From: Bacteroides pyogenes
Lineage (GTDB): Bacteria; Bacteroidota; Bacteroidia; Bacteroidales; Bacteroidaceae
DNA: 64,000 nucleotides
Direction of reading: 5' to 3'
NCBI RefSeq assembly: GCF_014196225.1
Contig: NZ_JACIDI010000002.1
Span: 1 to 64,000 of the forward strand
Position 1 is the first letter of the stretch. Each line of letters starts with the position of its first letter. A model generated the notes under the pieces. The model was not told the DNA's origin and made no database searches. It was given only the letters and a program-made list of their open reading frames with translations. Below, in pieces: positions 7,936 through 16,180 of this stretch. The position numbers and the translations under genes are program-made.

Positions 7936-9402
7936 CTAGGGATATTGTTCAGTTAAAAGAGCATCTATGGCAGTGCTAATAGCAGATAATCCGGAAGGAC
8001 GAGGGGCATTTTTATCCCGAACCGTCCCATTCTTATCTATGAGGATATAGGTAGGGAATCCACCGGAAAGTAACTTGGCAGCAACTTCAGCAGAGAAGTC
8101 TTCATCAAAGAAGTAATTTTCTCCTGTCAATTGTTCTTCTTGCAGGATGCTAACCCAAGCATCAGCTTTGGATGACAGACAAAGATTCACAAATACAACA
8201 TCTTCTTTTGCAAACAGTCTGTGGAGTTCTCTCGCAGAAGCCATCTCTGCCCGACATGGGCCACACCAAGTTGCCCACACATCTACATATACAACTTTCC
8301 CCTTATATTGTTCTTTCAATAAATATTCTAAATCAAAATCTGAAACTTGTTCGATAGAGTCCTCAGCAGTCATATATAAAACATCTTTGGAGCATGACAA
8401 GCCCGTTAGATTTATAGACACCACCTTTGAGCTCTTTGCGAATAACTTGTCATATACATTGGCACATAGAAATAGTTCCTCTTTCAATTCAAACCGTGTA
8501 GAAAGAGACTTGTCATAAAGCCGGTAAAGCATTATATCGCGAGCCAAGGATTTGGGCATCGTTAATATCTTTCCCAAAGCATATTGCTCCGCAGATTTCA
8601 CATCATTTCTTTTAATACAATCTTTGAACTTCACATCCTTTGCGATCCATTTGTTGTAATAGGTATCAAGATGATACACAAACATCATATTCCGAAAATT
8701 ATCAGCATCATAAATATCAAAAATGTCTTGAGTAAAGAATCCCAGCTCGTCTTCATTGGATTGTCCTGAATAGCCTATAGCATAATTGGATAGAGTGAAT
8801 AACGCCATATCTTTCATTAGCTCTTGTACCCAGGGAGAAATTTCATGAACAGCAGAATAACTCTTAATAGTATCGTTTAAAAGGTTGATTTCTTTCTGGA
8901 ATAGAGCCATAAAGCTATCTAAAGATGCATTCAAATTCTCTGCAAGAGGCTTATAATTAATCACACCCACCAAATCATCAAACAATCTATTAAACTCAGT
9001 ACTACGAGTTGCATTTTTTCCCACAAAGCGAACAGACTTAACCCCCTCATACCTGAACTTCTCAGCATCTATCTCAAGAAAAAGGGAATCCTCCGGTTCC
9101 ACAAATGCATTAATGAACTTTCCATGATAACTTATGGTGAAACTATGCGCCCAAAACATCTCAAACTCTACATGAAAAAGGCCTGTAGAGTCGAGACGTA
9201 CAGCAAATCTATCATTCTCATCAAGAGGATTACAAGAAATCACAGTAAGCACTTTAGGGCTCTCGTGACTTTGATTTATCACTCTACCGTGAACTACAGC
9301 TTTTCTCTTTCCATACTCGGAGTTATTCGTGCCGGCCCAACATTCCACCGCACCCAAAATAAAGACGACAAAAAATATTGCTCTTGAAATAAAACAAGCC
9401 AT
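7936..9402 (-). CDS. TlpA-family thioredoxin-fold protein, exported
   Basis: A 488-residue protein with a signal peptide (residues 1 to about 23, ending near CWAG). Its N-terminal region of about 100 residues has a beta-rich character like the DUF4369-type domain often found ahead of thioredoxin domains. A helical middle follows, then a C-terminal thioredoxin fold from about residue 350. The active site is WATWCGPCRAE with CGPC at 380-383, and the cis-proline is P450 in GGFPTY. Such Bacteroides proteins are thought to act as thiol-disulfide reductases in the periplasm, but their partners are mostly unknown. It appears to be a single-gene unit. Its length and layout resemble the three thioredoxin-like genes at 27.3-31.2 kb, although these are not adjacent. 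Confidence 0.85.
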   Translation of the reverse strand: MACFISRAIFFVVFILGAVECWAGTNNSEYGKRKAVVHGRVINQSHESPKVLTVISCNPLDENDRFAVRLDSTGLFHVEFEMFWAHSFTISYHGKFINAFVEPEDSLFLEIDAEKFRYEGVKSVRFVGKNATRSTEFNRLFDDLVGVINYKPLAENLNASLDSFMALFQKEINLLNDTIKSYSAVHEISPWVQELMKDMALFTLSNYAIGYSGQSNEDELGFFTQDIFDIYDADNFRNMMFVYHLDTYYNKWIAKDVKFKDCIKRNDVKSAEQYALGKILTMPKSLARDIMLYRLYDKSLSTRFELKEELFLCANVYDKLFAKSSKVVSINLTGLSCSKDVLYMTAEDSIEQVSDFDLEYLLKEQYKGKVVYVDVWATWCGPCRAEMASARELHRLFAKEDVVFVNLCLSSKADAWVSILQEEQLTGENYFFDEDFSAEVAAKLLSGGFPTYILIDKNGTVRDKNAPRPSGLSAISTAIDALLTEQYP

Positions 9403-9779
9403 ATTTTAGAGTTTTAGAAGAAACATGGTGGCAAATTATTAAAAAAGTCTTAAAACAACAAACAAGAAAACGAAAATATGATTTGCGTGAGATTCAAATG
9501 GCTTTTTTATTTTATAATATCCCATTGCCAATAGTAAATACGGATATTGTTTTTCATGCGATGAAAATGAGCTTATTATTCCCGAATTTGGCCTTTTGGG
9601 GGAGAGTTTGTTTATCTCTAAATGTCATTAGCGTCCCGTTAAAATCGATACGACTTATTAATTAATCAAATATTCTTGGAATAGAAGGGGGGACTACTAT
9701 ATTTTTTGCACGTGTGGGGAAAATTCAGATAAAAGGAAAAGCTAAGTAATTGACTATTCAACACTTAGCTTCTGTTCAT
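9403..9779. other. Intergenic DNA left of attL; no gene seen
   Basis: This AT-rich stretch holds the upstream region of the TlpA-like gene and ends at the left boundary of the mobile element. No credible reading frame, RNA gene or strong hairpin was found. A purine-rich run (AGAAGGGGGGACTAC) lies at about 9681-9696. Confidence 0.5.
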
Positions 9780-9793
9780 GTACCCAGACCCGG
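9780..9793. other. attL, 14-bp core
   Basis: GTACCCAGACCCGG, identical to the tRNA-Leu 3' end at 19949-19962. Sequence beyond the core does not continue as tRNA, as expected for the junction that carries only the core copy. Confidence 0.85.
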
Positions 9794-9906
9794 TACAAGC
9801 CATAGAAATCATAAGAAAACAAAAGAATTTATCTCCCTTATTATCAGTTATTTGCATATTTCCTATTTTCTCCATTTTTGCCCTATTTTGCCCGTTTTCT
9901 GTTATT

Positions 9907-9923
9907 CAGTACACTTTTAGTAC
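9907..9923. promoter_or_regulatory. Candidate integrase arm-type site, left end
   Basis: CAGTACACTTTTAGTAC matches CAGTACACATTTAGTAC at 19880-19896, inside the other end of the element, at 16 of 17 positions. Paired copies just inside both att cores are what integrase arm-binding sites look like. Two GTAC-type half-words occur in each copy. Confidence 0.5.
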
Positions 9924-9925
9924 AC

Positions 9926-9955
9926 TTTGAAATATCATTTTCTTTTGTACCTTTG
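9926..9955 (+). promoter_or_regulatory. Integrase promoter
   Basis: TTTG at 9926-9929, an 18-nt spacer, and TACCTTTG at 9948-9955, close to the Bacteroides consensus TTTG-N19-21-TAnnTTTG. It lies about 83 nt before the integrase ATG and overlaps the putative arm site, which would allow the integrase to control its own gene. Confidence 0.65.
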
Positions 9956-10038
9956 CAATATCGGAAAACAAAAGAAAATCAACTATTTAGTGTAATTACC
10001 CGGTTACGGTACCTAAATCGGGATAAAACCTCTAAACA

Positions 10039-11262
10039 ATGGCAAAGTTAGAAAATAAAACGAAAGAGAACCCCAAGTTGGAGCAAAATATGCTCTCGGA
10101 CGGTAGAATAAGCCTTTACTTAGAGTATTATTTAGGTAGAGAGGAAAAGCCCGTATTGGATGAAAACGGTAATCAGGTGTATTACGATAGTGGGAAAATG
10201 CAAGGCAAACCCAAGTTTGCAGTAAAGCATAACAGGCGAAAAGAAAACCTTAGCCTGTATCTGATAGACAAGCCCCGTACTCCTGCGGAACGGCAACAGA
10301 ACAAGGAAACTTTGGAACTCGCCATGCGCATACGTGCAGAGCGTGAACAAGAGTTTAAAGAAAGCATGTTGGGTTACCGCTTAAAGAAAGACAGGGCTGT
10401 TAATTTCTTGGACTACTTTCAAGCCTATATCAACAGCTATACCAAGAAAGATATTCGCATGGTGCAAATTGCGCTTAGCCGTTTCAAAGACTTCTTGAAA
10501 GAGAAGTACCCCATGAATGAATGTAGCATTAAACCGGAACTCATCACCAAAGAAATGATGGAACAGTTTGTAGCTTATCTGCAATCCCGAAGCGTTGGCG
10601 AAGGTGCTAAAAGCATTTACCAGCGTTTCAAGAAAGTTATTCGCTATGCGATAGAGCATGATGTAATGCTGAAAGACCCTTGCAAAGATGTCACCTGCAA
10701 AGTAGATAGCCAGATGCTTCGGAAAGATGTGCTTTCACCCGAAGAAATACAAAAGCTGATGGCTTGTCATTATGACAACGAAAACCCCACAATCAGACGA
10801 GCGTTTATCTTTTGCCTGTATTGCGGTCTGCGCTTCTGTGATGTAAAAGAACTTACCTATAGGAATGTGGATTACGCAAATCGGTTATTGAAGTTTGAAC
10901 AAAGTAAAACAAAGGGACATTCTGCCAGCAGTGGTGTGGTTATTCCTTTAAATGACGGTCTATTGTCTATCATTGGTGAAGCTCCAGCAGATAAAAACTG
11001 TTTGATATTCGATTTGCCTACATACGAAAGCTGCTGCAAATCGGTCAAGCGTTGGGTAAAGAGAGCCGGAATAGACAAGCACATAAGCTGGCATTGTGCA
11101 AGACATTCGTTTGCCGTGAACATTCTGAACAATGGGGCAAATATCAAGACCGTAGCCAGTCTTTTAGGACACAGCGGATTGAAGCATACCGAGAAATACA
11201 CCCGTGCCGTGGATAAATTGAAAGAGGAAGCAATAAACAGCCTACCCGAACTAAAGTTTTAA
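10039..11262 (+). CDS. int: Tyrosine-type site-specific integrase
   Basis: A 407-residue tyrosine recombinase that would catalyse insertion and excision at the tRNA-Leu site. The N-terminus (about 20-110) resembles the arm-DNA-binding domain of Bacteroides integrases, residues 115-215 look like the SAM-like core-binding domain, and the catalytic domain follows. Catalytic residues are visible: R265 in CGLRFCD, H352 and R355 in SWHCARHS, H378 in LLGHSG and the nucleophile Y387 in HTEKYTR. The length is typical and nothing is missing. It sits 246 nt inside attL and reads away from it, as in NBU elements. A good promoter overlaps one of the paired arm-like sites. It should be cytosolic and active. 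Confidence 0.95.
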   Translation: MAKLENKTKENPKLEQNMLSDGRISLYLEYYLGREEKPVLDENGNQVYYDSGKMQGKPKFAVKHNRRKENLSLYLIDKPRTPAERQQNKETLELAMRIRAEREQEFKESMLGYRLKKDRAVNFLDYFQAYINSYTKKDIRMVQIALSRFKDFLKEKYPMNECSIKPELITKEMMEQFVAYLQSRSVGEGAKSIYQRFKKVIRYAIEHDVMLKDPCKDVTCKVDSQMLRKDVLSPEEIQKLMACHYDNENPTIRRAFIFCLYCGLRFCDVKELTYRNVDYANRLLKFEQSKTKGHSASSGVVIPLNDGLLSIIGEAPADKNCLIFDLPTYESCCKSVKRWVKRAGIDKHISWHCARHSFAVNILNNGANIKTVASLLGHSGLKHTEKYTRAVDKLKEEAINSLPELKF

Positions 11263-11287
11263 CCACGAAAAACTTATCTTTGCAACT

Positions 11288-12406
11288 ATGGACTTTGAAG
11301 CATTAGTAAAACATATCAGTACGATACAGAACACGTTGCAGGCACAAGCCGCACACGCTGTAAACTTCGCCCTTACTTCCCGTAACTGGCTTATGGGTTG
11401 CTATATCGTGGAATTTGAGCAGAACGGAGAAGACCGTGCCGCATACGGTGAACAACTGTTGAAAAAGCTGGAACAACGGCTGAAAACAAAAGGTCTGAAT
11501 GAACGTAGATTCCGTGAATTTAGGCGGTTATACATTGTTTATCCACAACTGAAAGAACAAGTATTACACTACATCATGGCAGGAAATGAAATTCGGCACA
11601 CGCTGTCCGCCGAATTCACGGAACCAATTCGGCACTCAGTGTGTGCCGAATTATAAACGTCAGAAATACAATATAATAAGTGGAGTATTCCTGCTGAAAG
11701 GTTGTTCAATAAATTACCTTATTCTCACTTAAAGTTCATATCCAAAATCGAAAATCCGACAAAGCGTGCTTTCTATGAAATGGAAGCAATACGTGGCTGT
11801 TGGTCTGCAAGAGAACTGGAACGGCAAATATCATCTTTGTATTATGAACGTAGCGGACTCTCCAAAAACAAAGAAGCCCTCTCCGCTTTAGTCCAGCAAC
11901 AAGCAACCCTATTACAACCTAAAGATGTTATCAACACCCCTGTTACTTTAGAGTTCTTAGGATTGAATGAACGAGCCTTAGTAACAGAAAACGACTTAGA
12001 GCAATCCATTCTTGACAACCTACAACACTTCCTGCTGGAAATGGGGCATGGATTCTGCTTTGAAGCCCGACAAAAACGTATTTTGATAGACGAAGATTAT
12101 TTCTTTGCCGACCTTGTGTTCTATCACCGCATCTTGAAGTGCCACGTTATTGTGGAATTGAAGATAGACAAGTTCCGCCATGAGTATGCTTCACAACTCA
12201 ATATGTATCTAAACTATTTCAAGGCGGAAGTGATGCAGCCGGATGATAATCCGCCTATCGGAATTCTGCTTTGCACAGAAAAGGGAGATACATTGGTTAA
12301 GTATGCCACTGCCGGATTAGACCCGAATATCTTCGTACAGAAGTACATGATAGAACTTCCAAGCGAGGAAGAAATAAAGGAGTTCATTGCTTCCTCAAAT
12401 TACTAA
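11288..12406 (+). pseudogene. DUF1016 (YhcG-type) PDDEXK nuclease, interrupted by an in-frame stop
   Basis: The N-terminal part (11288-11656, 122 residues) is a DUF1016 N-terminal domain (LTSRNWLMGCYIVEFEQNG). The rest continues in the same frame with TKRAFYEMEAIRGCWSAREL and a C-terminal PDDEXK nuclease region (FADLVFYHR, then VIVELK). A single TAA at 11654-11656 separates the halves, and the 15 codons after it are open and fit the family. The intact family protein is one chain of about 350-370 residues, so a CAA-to-TAA change is the simplest explanation. A TTG at 11702 could restart translation and give a separate 234-residue nuclease domain. DUF1016 genes are frequent mobile-element cargo; their role is not settled. 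The gene follows the integrase by 25 nt. Confidence 0.8.
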
Positions 12407-12423
12407 CCTATCATAAAAGTAAT

Positions 12424-12462
12424 GCTGGCGAAAAGAAGAAAACTATTTTTCTTTTCGCCAGC
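12424..12462. terminator. Strong hairpin after the DUF1016 gene
   Basis: Perfect 14-bp arms GCTGGCGAAAAGAA (12424-12437) and TTCTTTTCGCCAGC (12449-12462) with an 11-nt loop. It lies 17 nt after the stop at 12406 and probably ends the integrase/DUF1016 transcript. No long T-run follows. Confidence 0.6.
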
Positions 12463-12622
12463 CACATATAATTTGCTCTCAACAAGAATAAGTTTAGTCC
12501 GTTTTGGATGTATAGACAAAAGGATAAACTAAACTACATACTGCACAACAAGTCTAATTACAATTTTCCTCAAATTTTAATTGATTAATCAATCAAATAT
12601 TCCGTCAATTGACACGATAATT

Positions 12623-13069
12623 TTACTTGGTTGAGTTCAGATAATTGATGCAGTTCTTTTCAATCTTGTCCAAGATATGAAGAAATGTATCTTGTTCTTC
12701 TTGTGATATACCTTTTAATGAGATGTTTAGAGATAGCATTTGACATTTATTTATATGCGGTATAATTGTTTTTACCTTATCGGTGCAGTATAAAAGAACA
12801 CTCCGTCCATCTTTATGATTTTTCCGCTTGATGATATATCCGTTTTTAGATAATTTTTCAACTATTCTCGTAACATTGGCAAAGTCTTTTTGCGATTGTG
12901 TGACTAAATCACCAATAGTCTGACCATCGTTTTCCCATAAATTGACTAAAAGAACCCACTGTTCCGGCGTTATGTCCAGCCCCTCTTCTGATATAATTTG
13001 ATATATTTGACGTTTGATTATACCCGAAAGTTTGGCTATTTTATGATTTACCATTTTATCTATATCCAT
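12623..13069 (-). CDS. MarR-family transcriptional regulator
   Basis: A 148-residue winged-helix protein of MarR size and layout. It has an N-terminal dimerisation helix, then ITPEQWVLLVNLWENDGQTIGDL, a recognition helix around SQKDFANVTRIVEKL, and the basic wing region KRKNHKDGRSVLL. MarR proteins bind palindromic operators as dimers and often repress themselves and a divergent neighbour. The next gene starts divergently at 13157, and the shared 87-nt spacer contains a 24-bp perfect palindrome plus a related imperfect one. It therefore probably controls the DUF169 gene. The pair is more AT-rich than the mobilization genes and looks like a separate cargo module. Confidence 0.9.
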   Translation of the reverse strand: MDIDKMVNHKIAKLSGIIKRQIYQIISEEGLDITPEQWVLLVNLWENDGQTIGDLVTQSQKDFANVTRIVEKLSKNGYIIKRKNHKDGRSVLLYCTDKVKTIIPHINKCQMLSLNISLKGISQEEQDTFLHILDKIEKNCINYLNSTK

Positions 13070-13100
13070 ATTATTTAGTTTGTTAAAAGCTGAAAAATAT

Positions 13101-13146
13101 ATTTGTCATATCAAATAAATAACTATATTTGTCATGACAAATATAG
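13101..13146. promoter_or_regulatory. Putative MarR operators between marR-like and DUF169 genes
   Basis: A perfect 24-bp palindrome at 13123-13146 (left half CTATATTTGTCA, right half its complement) and a related imperfect palindrome at 13101-13116 (ATTTGTCATATCAAAT). Spacing and symmetry suit two MarR dimers covering the divergent promoters. Confidence 0.75.
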
Positions 13147-13156
13147 AAATAATGTA

Positions 13157-13885
13157 ATGAGTAACCAAATGGAAGTAAGTGTTTTTATAGAAAATATCCA
13201 AAAGGCTTTCGGAGAAAAGGTACAATTACCCTTTGCTTTTTGGTATTCTGATAAACAGATTAATGATGATTTGAAAAAAATCAACGGTTGTTTTTTTAAG
13301 GAGTTTGAAAAGTTGATTGGTGGTGAACCAATCTCTTTGAGTGCCGATAGAATCGGGTGTATGGGTGGTAAATTCTATACTGGTTTTTCGACCATGAATG
13401 AAAAGATGCCTATGTTTGTTTCAAGCAAAGAAAAATATAAGAAATCTTCAGAATTGGTTCTTGATTTCGTAGAAAAGGCAAATGTGCAGATGACGACAAG
13501 GCAGTATTTGAATATTTCACCCATTACTGAACTTGAAAACTTTAATAATGTAGTGGGGATTTTCTTTTTGGCTACCCCTGATATGCTTTCAGGACTTGCT
13601 TCATGGACATTTTACGATAACAATTCGGATGATGCAATTACTGCAAAATTTGGTTCGGGATGTTCTTCTATTTTTTCAGAAGCAGCATTGGAAAACAGCA
13701 AAAATGGGAAACGTACATTTATTGGACTGTTTGACCCCTCCGTGCGTCGCTATATCCATGAGAATATATTAAGTTTTACTATACCAATGTCACGCTTTCG
13801 GGAGATGTATTATACGATACAAGATAGCTGCTTATCGAATACACCTGCATGGGGAAAAATTAGAGAACGCATTTGTCGGGAGTGA
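13157..13885 (+). CDS. DUF169-family protein
   Basis: A 242-residue protein from the ATG at 13157 (MSNQMEVSVFIENI). An upstream in-frame ATG at 13103 would place the start inside the operator palindromes, so 13157 is preferred. It resembles the DUF169 (COG2043) family: PFAFWYSD near the start, RIGCMGGKFYTGF in the middle, GSGCSSIFSEAAL, and the closing PMSRFREMYYTIQDS. No enzymatic activity is established for the family. No signal peptide or membrane helix is present, so it should be cytosolic. It is divergent from the MarR gene and probably under its control. The pairing suggests a response to a small-molecule signal, but that is inference. Confidence 0.7.
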   Translation: MSNQMEVSVFIENIQKAFGEKVQLPFAFWYSDKQINDDLKKINGCFFKEFEKLIGGEPISLSADRIGCMGGKFYTGFSTMNEKMPMFVSSKEKYKKSSELVLDFVEKANVQMTTRQYLNISPITELENFNNVVGIFFLATPDMLSGLASWTFYDNNSDDAITAKFGSGCSSIFSEAALENSKNGKRTFIGLFDPSVRRYIHENILSFTIPMSRFREMYYTIQDSCLSNTPAWGKIRERICRE

Positions 13886-13886
13886 A

Positions 13887-13988
13887 GTGTATTACAAAGC
13901 ATCCGATGTCCAAAAATTCATTAAGAAAAGATTCAGCGTAACCACATTGCGAAAGTTTGAAACAAAGCACTGCACGAAGAAGAAATGA
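13887..13988 (+). pseudogene. Possible 3' remnant of a lost gene
   Basis: Directly after the DUF169 stop, another frame encodes about 33 residues in coding-like style (VYYKASDVQKFIKKRF, then SVTTLRKFETKH) and ends with TGA at 13986-13988, six nt before the terminator hairpin. It has no start of its own. It may be the tail of a small DNA-binding protein replaced when the MarR/DUF169 module entered. Too short to be sure. Confidence 0.35.
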
Positions 13989-13994
13989 ATTTGA

Positions 13995-14033
13995 AAAGCC
14001 GGGGCGGTGAACATAGTTCACAACTCCGGCTTT
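13995..14033. terminator. Compound terminator hairpin
   Basis: Outer arms AAAGCCGG (13995-14002) and CCGGCTTT (14026-14033) enclose inner arms GTGAAC (14007-14012) and GTTCAC (14016-14021). It lies between convergent transcripts and can serve both, ending the mobilization operon on the minus strand. Confidence 0.7.
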
Positions 14034-14040
14034 GCTTCAC

Positions 14041-14760
14041 TTATGGCTTACCCAACTTATCAGCTTCCTTTCTCAACTGTTCGGCTTGTTCATTAAGTAA
14101 CCTTGCACGCTCCAATGCTTCCGCCTGTTTCTTGCTGCGATATTCAAAATCTATCACAGAATCGGTCAAAATTTGGATGAAATCGTTATCCCTTTGCCAA
14201 TTGAATTTGGTTTCCAGCATATCAAGAACTTCTCCGTTTGCCCAACCCTGCATCAGCAAATAACGGTATTTCATATCATTGTCCTGTAACTGCTGCATCC
14301 GTGTAGCCAAACGGATATTTAACCATATGGAAGCGGAACAGAGAACCAGCACTGCCGAAAAAATAAACAATCCCGGACGAATCCAAGAAGTAACCTTGTT
14401 GTAAATCCGTTGATAGAACGGCAAGGAGGCAACTTCCTCTTTATCGGTCTTGTAGGAATTCAAGGTATCAACCATTATTTTAAAATTACGATAGATTTCC
14501 AATGATATTCTCTTGGTGTCCTCGATATGCTGCTGCTGACCTTGCATCCTGTTCCGTACATCGTCAAGTTGACTTTGGATAGTCTGCAACTTCTCCACAG
14601 GAACAGCCGGATTACTATGCAGCCTCGACAATGCCTGTTCAATCGCTCCAAACCGTTCGAGAGTTTCCTCCCGGCTGGCTGGCGTTACCTGCGCTTCCAG
14701 CTTCTCTTTCAGTTCTGTTACCATAGAGAGAAGCCCCTCTAAAATCAAGTTGTCTTCCAT
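14041..14760 (-). CDS. Coiled-coil membrane protein of the mobilization operon, function unknown
   Basis: A 239-residue protein. Residues 1-105 are polar and helical with heptad character (coiled coil). One membrane helix follows at about 134-152 (FIFSAVLVLCSASIWLNI), then a second charged helical tail rich in Glu, Arg and Gln. I do not recognise a named domain. It starts 4 nt after the relaxase stop and is clearly in its operon; genes in this position in Bacteroides mobilizable elements are often annotated as mobilization accessory or hypothetical. A possible role is to bring the relaxosome to the membrane near the coupling protein, but that is inference. Confidence 0.75.
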   Translation of the reverse strand: MEDNLILEGLLSMVTELKEKLEAQVTPASREETLERFGAIEQALSRLHSNPAVPVEKLQTIQSQLDDVRNRMQGQQQHIEDTKRISLEIYRNFKIMVDTLNSYKTDKEEVASLPFYQRIYNKVTSWIRPGLFIFSAVLVLCSASIWLNIRLATRMQQLQDNDMKYRYLLMQGWANGEVLDMLETKFNWQRDNDFIQILTDSVIDFEYRSKKQAEALERARLLNEQAEQLRKEADKLGKP

Positions 14761-14764
14761 GTCT

Positions 14765-15685
14765 TTACAATTTAAGTCGTTTTTTCTTTTTCTTCTTCTT
14801 TCTCAAATTCAAGTTCGGCTCTTCATCCACCGGGGACGGTGATGCAAAAAACAGACCGAGTGAACCGCTTATAAACGGACTTTCTGCGTTACTCCGTGTG
14901 GGTATTTGTTCCCGAATGGGTACGAAAGCTGTTTGCCGTTGACTTTCGGCAACATTCAAACCTGTATCTCCGAAATATCTATCCAGTTTGGAAAAACTGA
15001 AACTGCGGTCTATCTCCGAGCCTTTGAACGTGTATTCTCCTTTGGAAAAGGATATGCCCTGTATTTCATCGGTCTGTCCCTTTCGTTTGAACTGGATAGT
15101 GATACCCTTTTCCGCTAACCTGTGCTGCAACTGCTGCCAGTTGCGGGATTTGCCGATTTCATTTTTCACAGCCGTGTAAATCTCGTATTTCGACTTGTCC
15201 GGCTCTTTCAATCGGTGCTGTTTCACCTGCTCTTTCCCCTTGGCGAAATAAAGCCCATGTTTGGCTTTCAGCTTCTTGCATACCTGTTCGTTACGGTACA
15301 TATCGTTCCTGTCCGAAATAGTCTTGCCGTTGTTGTCTATACGGTTGAACACGATATGCACGTGTGGATGCTCCCGGTCTTGATGGCGCACGATGATGTA
15401 CTGCGTATCGGTGATTTTCATTTCACGCATATACTCCTGTGCAAGCTGTACCATCTTCTCGTCTGTCAATTTGGGTGCGTCCACTGCCGAATAGCTTAGT
15501 GCAATATGTCCAACCGGCTTTGTCAAGTCGGGATTCATCCCGGTCTGCATACAGAAACTGCGGATTATATCGCTCCGGCTCTCGGTCAGAACCCCATCCG
15601 CATGAAGCAAAACCGCCTGCTCCTTACCAAGCACATAGTTCACACAACCCTTAAAACCGCTTCCTTTTTTTATTTTTCCAATCAT
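14765..15685 (-). CDS. Relaxase / mobilization nuclease (MOB-P-like)
   Basis: A 306-residue relaxase that would nick oriT and lead DNA transfer. The N-terminus MIGKIKKGSGFKGCVNYVLG carries the likely nucleophile Y17. The metal-binding triad is HPHVH, with H106, H108 and H110, followed by IVFNRID, as in relaxase/mobilization nuclease domains. The relaxase domain occupies about residues 1-200; the rest is variable and ends in a very basic tail (nine consecutive Lys, then RLKL). The start overlaps the end of the MobC-like gene by 35 nt, which suggests translational coupling. A structured candidate oriT lies upstream at 16081-16157. The gene is complete. Confidence 0.92.
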   Translation of the reverse strand: MIGKIKKGSGFKGCVNYVLGKEQAVLLHADGVLTESRSDIIRSFCMQTGMNPDLTKPVGHIALSYSAVDAPKLTDEKMVQLAQEYMREMKITDTQYIIVRHQDREHPHVHIVFNRIDNNGKTISDRNDMYRNEQVCKKLKAKHGLYFAKGKEQVKQHRLKEPDKSKYEIYTAVKNEIGKSRNWQQLQHRLAEKGITIQFKRKGQTDEIQGISFSKGEYTFKGSEIDRSFSFSKLDRYFGDTGLNVAESQRQTAFVPIREQIPTRSNAESPFISGSLGLFFASPSPVDEEPNLNLRKKKKKKKRLKL

Positions 15686-16034
15686 CCGACAAATGGTTTA
15701 TGATTTCAACAATCCTATCTTTGAGTTTCACCAATTCCACCGCCACCAATGCAAAACCTCCGGCATTTGCCCTATGCGCCAGCTGGTTGATGTTGTTGGC
15801 TTCCCCTACCAGCTTGCGGATAGCATCTGCATCCTGCCTATTCAGCCGGGGTACGACCTCTGCCGAAATAACTGCTTGCCGGACATATTCACTGATGCGC
15901 ACCCCGGCTTTCCCGGCTCGCTTCCTGATGGCGTAATACTGCAACTCGGTCAGCTTCGTGCTGACTACCTTTTTCTGCTTTTCCGTCCGTTTCTTTGCCG
16001 GACGACCGCCCGGCTTGTCCTGTATCTTTTTCAT
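15651..16034 (-). CDS. mobC: MobC-like relaxosome accessory protein
   Basis: A 127-residue basic protein. The N-terminus is rich in Lys/Arg and Gly-Arg-Pro (PGGRPAKKRTEKQKK). A ribbon-helix-helix-like segment follows (VVSTKLTELQYYAIRKRA), then the MobC-type motif VRISEYVRQAV and a C-terminal helical region NNINQLAHRAN. Such proteins bind oriT DNA and help the relaxase melt and nick it. It is the first gene of the mobilization operon and overlaps the relaxase start by 35 nt. The candidate oriT begins 47 nt upstream of its ATG. Confidence 0.88.
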   Translation of the reverse strand: MKKIQDKPGGRPAKKRTEKQKKVVSTKLTELQYYAIRKRAGKAGVRISEYVRQAVISAEVVPRLNRQDADAIRKLVGEANNINQLAHRANAGGFALVAVELVKLKDRIVEIINHLSDDWKNKKRKRF

Positions 16035-16080
16035 GCCTTTTTACTTTTAAATGATGTCTTAGAAATTGCGACCAACGGGA

Positions 16081-16157
16081 GCGGTTTCCTTTGCGGTGAG
16101 CAAAGCAAGGTGGTTTCGGTCTACCGAAACATAACCTTGCTCTCCCTATGAAACCGC
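16081..16157. other. Candidate oriT: three nested inverted repeats
   Basis: Within 77 bp three arm pairs share one centre: GCGGTTTC (16081-16088)/GAAACCGC (16150-16157), AGCAAGGT (16104-16111)/ACCTTGCT (16134-16141), and GTTTCGGT (16113-16120)/ACCGAAAC (16123-16130). It lies in the 146-nt gap upstream of mobC and the relaxase, the usual oriT position. Confidence 0.6.
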
Positions 16158-16180
16158 CAGCCGCTGGCAATCCTGCCGGA

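Noticed and set aside
6331..9402. Phosphoesterase and TlpA genes as extra parts of the CRISPR system
   Set aside because: They have their own terminator, a 679-nt gap with a large inverted repeat separates them from the cas operon, and both families are common standalone Bacteroides genes.
11702..12406. Second half of the DUF1016 gene as a separate gene starting at TTG
   Set aside because: It is in frame with the first half and homology runs across the single stop, so one broken gene is the simpler reading; restart remains possible.
13103..13156. Longer start for the DUF169 protein
   Set aside because: It would place the N-terminus within the palindromic operator region and adds residues unlike the family.
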